Source of the DNA: an uncultured Actinomycetes bacterium | GTDB taxonomy: Bacteria > Actinomycetota > Thermoleophilia > Gaiellales > Gaiellaceae | Reading direction: 5' to 3' | DNA: 9,437 nt | Assembly (NCBI GenBank): GCA_903930195.1 | Contig: CAIYXH010000037.1 | Span: 1-9,437 of the forward strand | In this document: one piece after another, positions 7,285 to 9,437 of the stretch | Layout of the letters: every line of letters starts with the position of its first letter | How positions within the stretch are numbered: position 1 is the first letter of the stretch | Program-made: the position numbers and the translations under genes | The notes under the pieces: generated by a model | The model's database searches: none | The model's input: the letters and a program-made list of their open reading frames with translations, nothing else | Told to the model about the DNA's origin: nothing

Positions 7285-8036
7285 GGGTCGCAGCCATCGT
7301 CGTCTCGCACGGTCATGCCGCCGAGCTGCGCGAGTCGCTGCCCGCGCTCGCGCCGCAGGTCGACGAGCTCGTGGTCGTCGCGAACATCCCCGGCTCGGTT
7401 CCCGAGGGAGTCGACGCGCTTGCGAATCGGCGTCCGCTCGGCTACTCGGCGAACCTCAACCGGGGCGCGTCGCGCACGACGGCGGAGCTCGTGCTGGCCG
7501 CGAACCCGGACGCCGTCCCGGAGCCGGGGGCGATCGCGGCGCTCCGGGCGTTCATGGAGGCGCATCCGCGATGTGGTGTCGCAGGGCCGCGCATGGTCTA
7601 CCCCGACGGTTCGCCTCAGCCGTCGCGGCGACGCTTCCCGACGGTCGCCGGCACCGTCGTCCGTCGCACGCCGCTACGCAAGGTCGTCTCGCAGCGCCGG
7701 CACTTCCACCTCGACGAGGCTGTGCCGACGGTTCCGGTGCGCTGCGATTGGATGCTCGGCGGCTTCCTGCTCGTGCGCCGTGAGACGCTCGACGCGCTCG
7801 GGGGCTTCGACGAGGGCTTTCGGCTGTACGGCGAGGACATCGACTTCCAGTACCGCGCCATGCGTGCGGGCTGGGAGCGGTGGTACGTCCCGGCCGCGGT
7901 CGTCCGGCACGAGCACAAGGCCGAGACCGACACGCACTGGCTCACCCGGCGAACGCTCTGGCACTGGCGGGGGATCGCACGGTTCGTGCGCAAGCATCCG
8001 GAGACGCTCCGCGGAGGGCCTACTTCGACGGTGTGA
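7281..8036 (+). CDS. GT2 family glycosyltransferase, rhamnosyltransferase-like
   Basis: Predicted 251-residue inverting glycosyltransferase of the GT2 family (GT-A fold), broadly like the WbbL-type enzymes that add rhamnose or related sugars to lipid-linked glycans; the actual sugar is unknown. The first strand AAIVVSHGHAAELRESL (4-20) is typical. LGYSANLNRG (53-62) corresponds to the N-x-G region, and AANPDAVPEPGA (73-84) holds the metal-binding NPD (75-77). CDWMLGGFLLVRRE (155-168) is the acceptor-side motif, GFDEGFRLYGEDIDFQYR (175-192) contains Glu185 and Asp186, the likely catalytic-base region, and VVRHEH (207-212) ends the core. The usual VDN-x-S-x-D-x-S segment is absent: the corresponding stretch reads VVVANIPGSVPEG (31-43). 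Many relatives are longer; this is a compact form. GTG at 7281 overlaps the previous stop, with CGAGG ten bases upstream. Its 3' end overlaps the opposing gene by 17 bases. Confidence 0.87.
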   Translation: MRVAAIVVSHGHAAELRESLPALAPQVDELVVVANIPGSVPEGVDALANRRPLGYSANLNRGASRTTAELVLAANPDAVPEPGAIAALRAFMEAHPRCGVAGPRMVYPDGSPQPSRRRFPTVAGTVVRRTPLRKVVSQRRHFHLDEAVPTVPVRCDWMLGGFLLVRRETLDALGGFDEGFRLYGEDIDFQYRAMRAGWERWYVPAAVVRHEHKAETDTHWLTRRTLWHWRGIARFVRKHPETLRGGPTSTV

Positions 8037-9437
8037 AGCTGAACGCGACCTGCACGCCCAGCGTCCGCGGCTCGGACGCCGTCGGGGGAATCAGATCGGC
8101 GGGCGGCACATGCAGGATGAGGCGGAACGGCGCCGTGACCTTGATCGGAACGATCTGCTTCGTCCCGTTGTTCACGATGCGGTGGAGGTGGCGGGAGCCG
8201 CGTGGGGGAACGAGCTCGGGCTGCTGGTTCGCGTCGATCGCCACACCGCCGACGTCGATCTCGACGTGCGCGGCCGGGGCATTGCCGTTGTAGGCGAGCC
8301 GGCTCAGGGTGACGTACACGGTTCCGGTCTGCCCCGGGTGGAAGTAGGTGTAGGTCGACCAGCCTGACACCCAATCGTCGGAGTACACCGCCTGATCCTC
8401 GTCGAGCAGCCGCCAGGGTCCTTGCTTGCGGTAGAGGACGTAGCTGCTGTCCGGCGGGGAGTAGACCTTTGGCGCCTGGAGGGTGACGCCGTTGTCGGCG
8501 ACCACGTAGTCGATCCCGTCTAGTTCCGAGAGGCGGCCCGTCCGGTCGAGGATGCTCGGCGTCTGGCTGGGGCCTGGGCCGTCCTGTGATGTCGAGCCGT
8601 CGAGGCTCTCCACGCGCTTGATCGTGCGGTTCCAGAACTCCGTCAACCAGATGCCGTTCGGGTCGCGAACGCCCTGGCCGAGATACGCGGCCGGCTTGCC
8701 GTGATCGCGCACGTCCACCCAGTCGAGGGGGTGGACGAGGTTGGTCCTGAAGGCGTTCGCGAGCTTGTCGACGCCGCGTGAGGTGTTGATCTCGGCCGTC
8801 AGCATCCAGGCGAGCCCGACGAGGACGCAGAGCACGGCGATCCCGCGGGTGCGGCGGACGACGAGCAGCGCGACGCTCAACGCGGTCACCGCGACGGTGA
8901 ACACGCGGATTTCGCCGATCGAGAAGTGTGCGTCCTGGGCGAGGAGCGTCGGGATGCTCAGCCCGGGCGACTCGAAGTACGGCGTGCCGAGCTGCGGATA
9001 GGGCTTGAAGACGAAGACGACGAGCACGAGCGCGGTGGCCGCAGCGATCGCTCCGGCGCTGAGGCGCTTCGACGCGAAGCAGAGCGCCGTGCCGGTGAGC
9101 AGGATCGGAGAGAGGTAGAAGAGGTTCCGCTCCTCCCAAAGCGTGCTGAACACCGTCGAGAGGTACGCGGACTTGACGGCGGTGTAGAGGCCGACGCAGA
9201 CGATCGTGGCGCCTGCGTACGCCGCGAAGGCGCGGTAGACGGGCTCGCCACGGCGTTCGGGGATCCGGAGCGAGGCGAGGCCGCCGATCACGGGGAGGAC
9301 GCCGAGGCCGATGAAGAACCCGATGGCCGCGCGGAGGCCCAGGTCGATCATCCGGTTCTTGTAGTGCTGGGTCGAGACCTGCCAGATCTCGATGTGCTGC
9401 AGGAAGAGGCGGTTGAAGAGGAAGAGCGCGCCGATGA
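8020..9437 (-). CDS. GT-C type membrane glycosyltransferase paralogue (5' end beyond window)
   Basis: Partial gene on the opposite strand: 471 residues are visible and the frame is open to the right edge. An ATG at 9349-9351 is internal, since the 28 codons before it are coding-like and hydrophobic. Counting from that Met, spans lie near 4-28, 41-61, 77-95, 97-115, 148-166 and 168-187, followed by a soluble domain of about 255 residues. Shared with the gene at 2239-4299, in the same order, are EERNLFYLSP versus EERTMFYVAP, DWVDV versus NWIDR, IWLTEFWNR versus IWENEFFNR, VLYRKQGPWR versus YLYRVAGPVR, and SGWSTYTY versus SGRVTYTR. By that alignment about 215 N-terminal residues, including the expected Asp-Glu loop, lie outside the window. 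A role as a polyprenyl-phosphate-sugar-dependent transferase at the outer membrane face is inferred. Stop is TAG at 8022-8020, inside the end of the GT2 gene. Confidence 0.75.
   Translation of the reverse strand, partial: IGALFLFNRLFLQHIEIWQVSTQHYKNRMIDLGLRAAIGFFIGLGVLPVIGGLASLRIPERRGEPVYRAFAAYAGATIVCVGLYTAVKSAYLSTVFSTLWEERNLFYLSPILLTGTALCFASKRLSAGAIAAATALVLVVFVFKPYPQLGTPYFESPGLSIPTLLAQDAHFSIGEIRVFTVAVTALSVALLVVRRTRGIAVLCVLVGLAWMLTAEINTSRGVDKLANAFRTNLVHPLDWVDVRDHGKPAAYLGQGVRDPNGIWLTEFWNRTIKRVESLDGSTSQDGPGPSQTPSILDRTGRLSELDGIDYVVADNGVTLQAPKVYSPPDSSYVLYRKQGPWRLLDEDQAVYSDDWVSGWSTYTYFHPGQTGTVYVTLSRLAYNGNAPAAHVEIDVGGVAIDANQQPELVPPRGSRHLHRIVNNGTKQIVPIKVTAPFRLILHVPPADLIPPTASEPRTLGVQVAFSFTPSK

Noticed and set aside
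8000..8060. Search for a rho-independent terminator between the convergent genes
   Set aside because: No stem followed by a T-run is present on either strand; the region is coding on both sides.
7616..9139. 507-residue - strand open frame overlapping both the GT2 gene and the GT-C paralogue
   Set aside because: It crosses two well-supported genes in another frame, and its composition is Arg-, Pro- and Ser-rich without recognisable motifs.
1..9437. CRISPR arrays, tRNA or rRNA genes, insertion sequences, toxin-antitoxin or defence genes
   Set aside because: No regular repeats, tRNA-like folds, transposase motifs or defence domains were seen, and the coding space is fully used by the glycosyltransferases.

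Overview
The window is a single, fully packed surface-glycan glycosyltransferase cluster from a high-GC bacterium (about 70% GC by eye). Codons are strongly G/C-ending, GTG starts dominate, and long spurious open frames run in shadow frames. The style, and the pairing of GT4 enzymes with large membrane glycosyltransferases of this type, suggest an actinobacterium, perhaps class Thermoleophilia. That placement is inference; no marker gene is present.

Layout: seven genes run on the + strand from base 6 to 8036. In order they are a GT4 glycosyltransferase (6-1034), a divergent GT4 glycosyltransferase (1031-2242), a multi-pass GT-C type membrane glycosyltransferase with an extra C-terminal domain (2239-4299), three paralogous GT4 enzymes in tandem (4296-5372, 5363-6286, 6283-7284) and a GT2 enzyme (7281-8036). 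An eighth gene (8020-9437, - strand, running off the right edge) is a divergent paralogue of the GT-C protein and meets the GT2 gene tail to tail. The first bases may also hold the stop codon of another gene upstream.

There is no intergenic DNA. Five of the six + strand junctions are 4-base ATGA/GTGA overlaps, and the sixth is a 10-base overlap in which the downstream gene appears to start at ATT. The convergent pair overlaps by 17 bases. This points to one translationally coupled operon whose promoter lies left of the window. No RNA gene, mobile element, CRISPR array or clear terminator was seen, and no gene-free stretch exists.

Working model (inference): the cytoplasmic GT4 and GT2 enzymes add sugars in sequence from nucleotide-sugar donors to a growing, probably lipid-linked, oligosaccharide. 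The GT-C proteins act at the membrane with polyprenyl-phosphate sugars on the outer face. Sugar-nucleotide synthesis, flippase and polymerase genes are not in the window, so the final glycan cannot be named. I found no defence system or other wholly new system. The points of most interest are the ATT start, the recent-looking tandem GT4 expansion, the GT-C C-terminal domain shared by two oppositely oriented genes, and the two glycosyltransferases with altered signature motifs.
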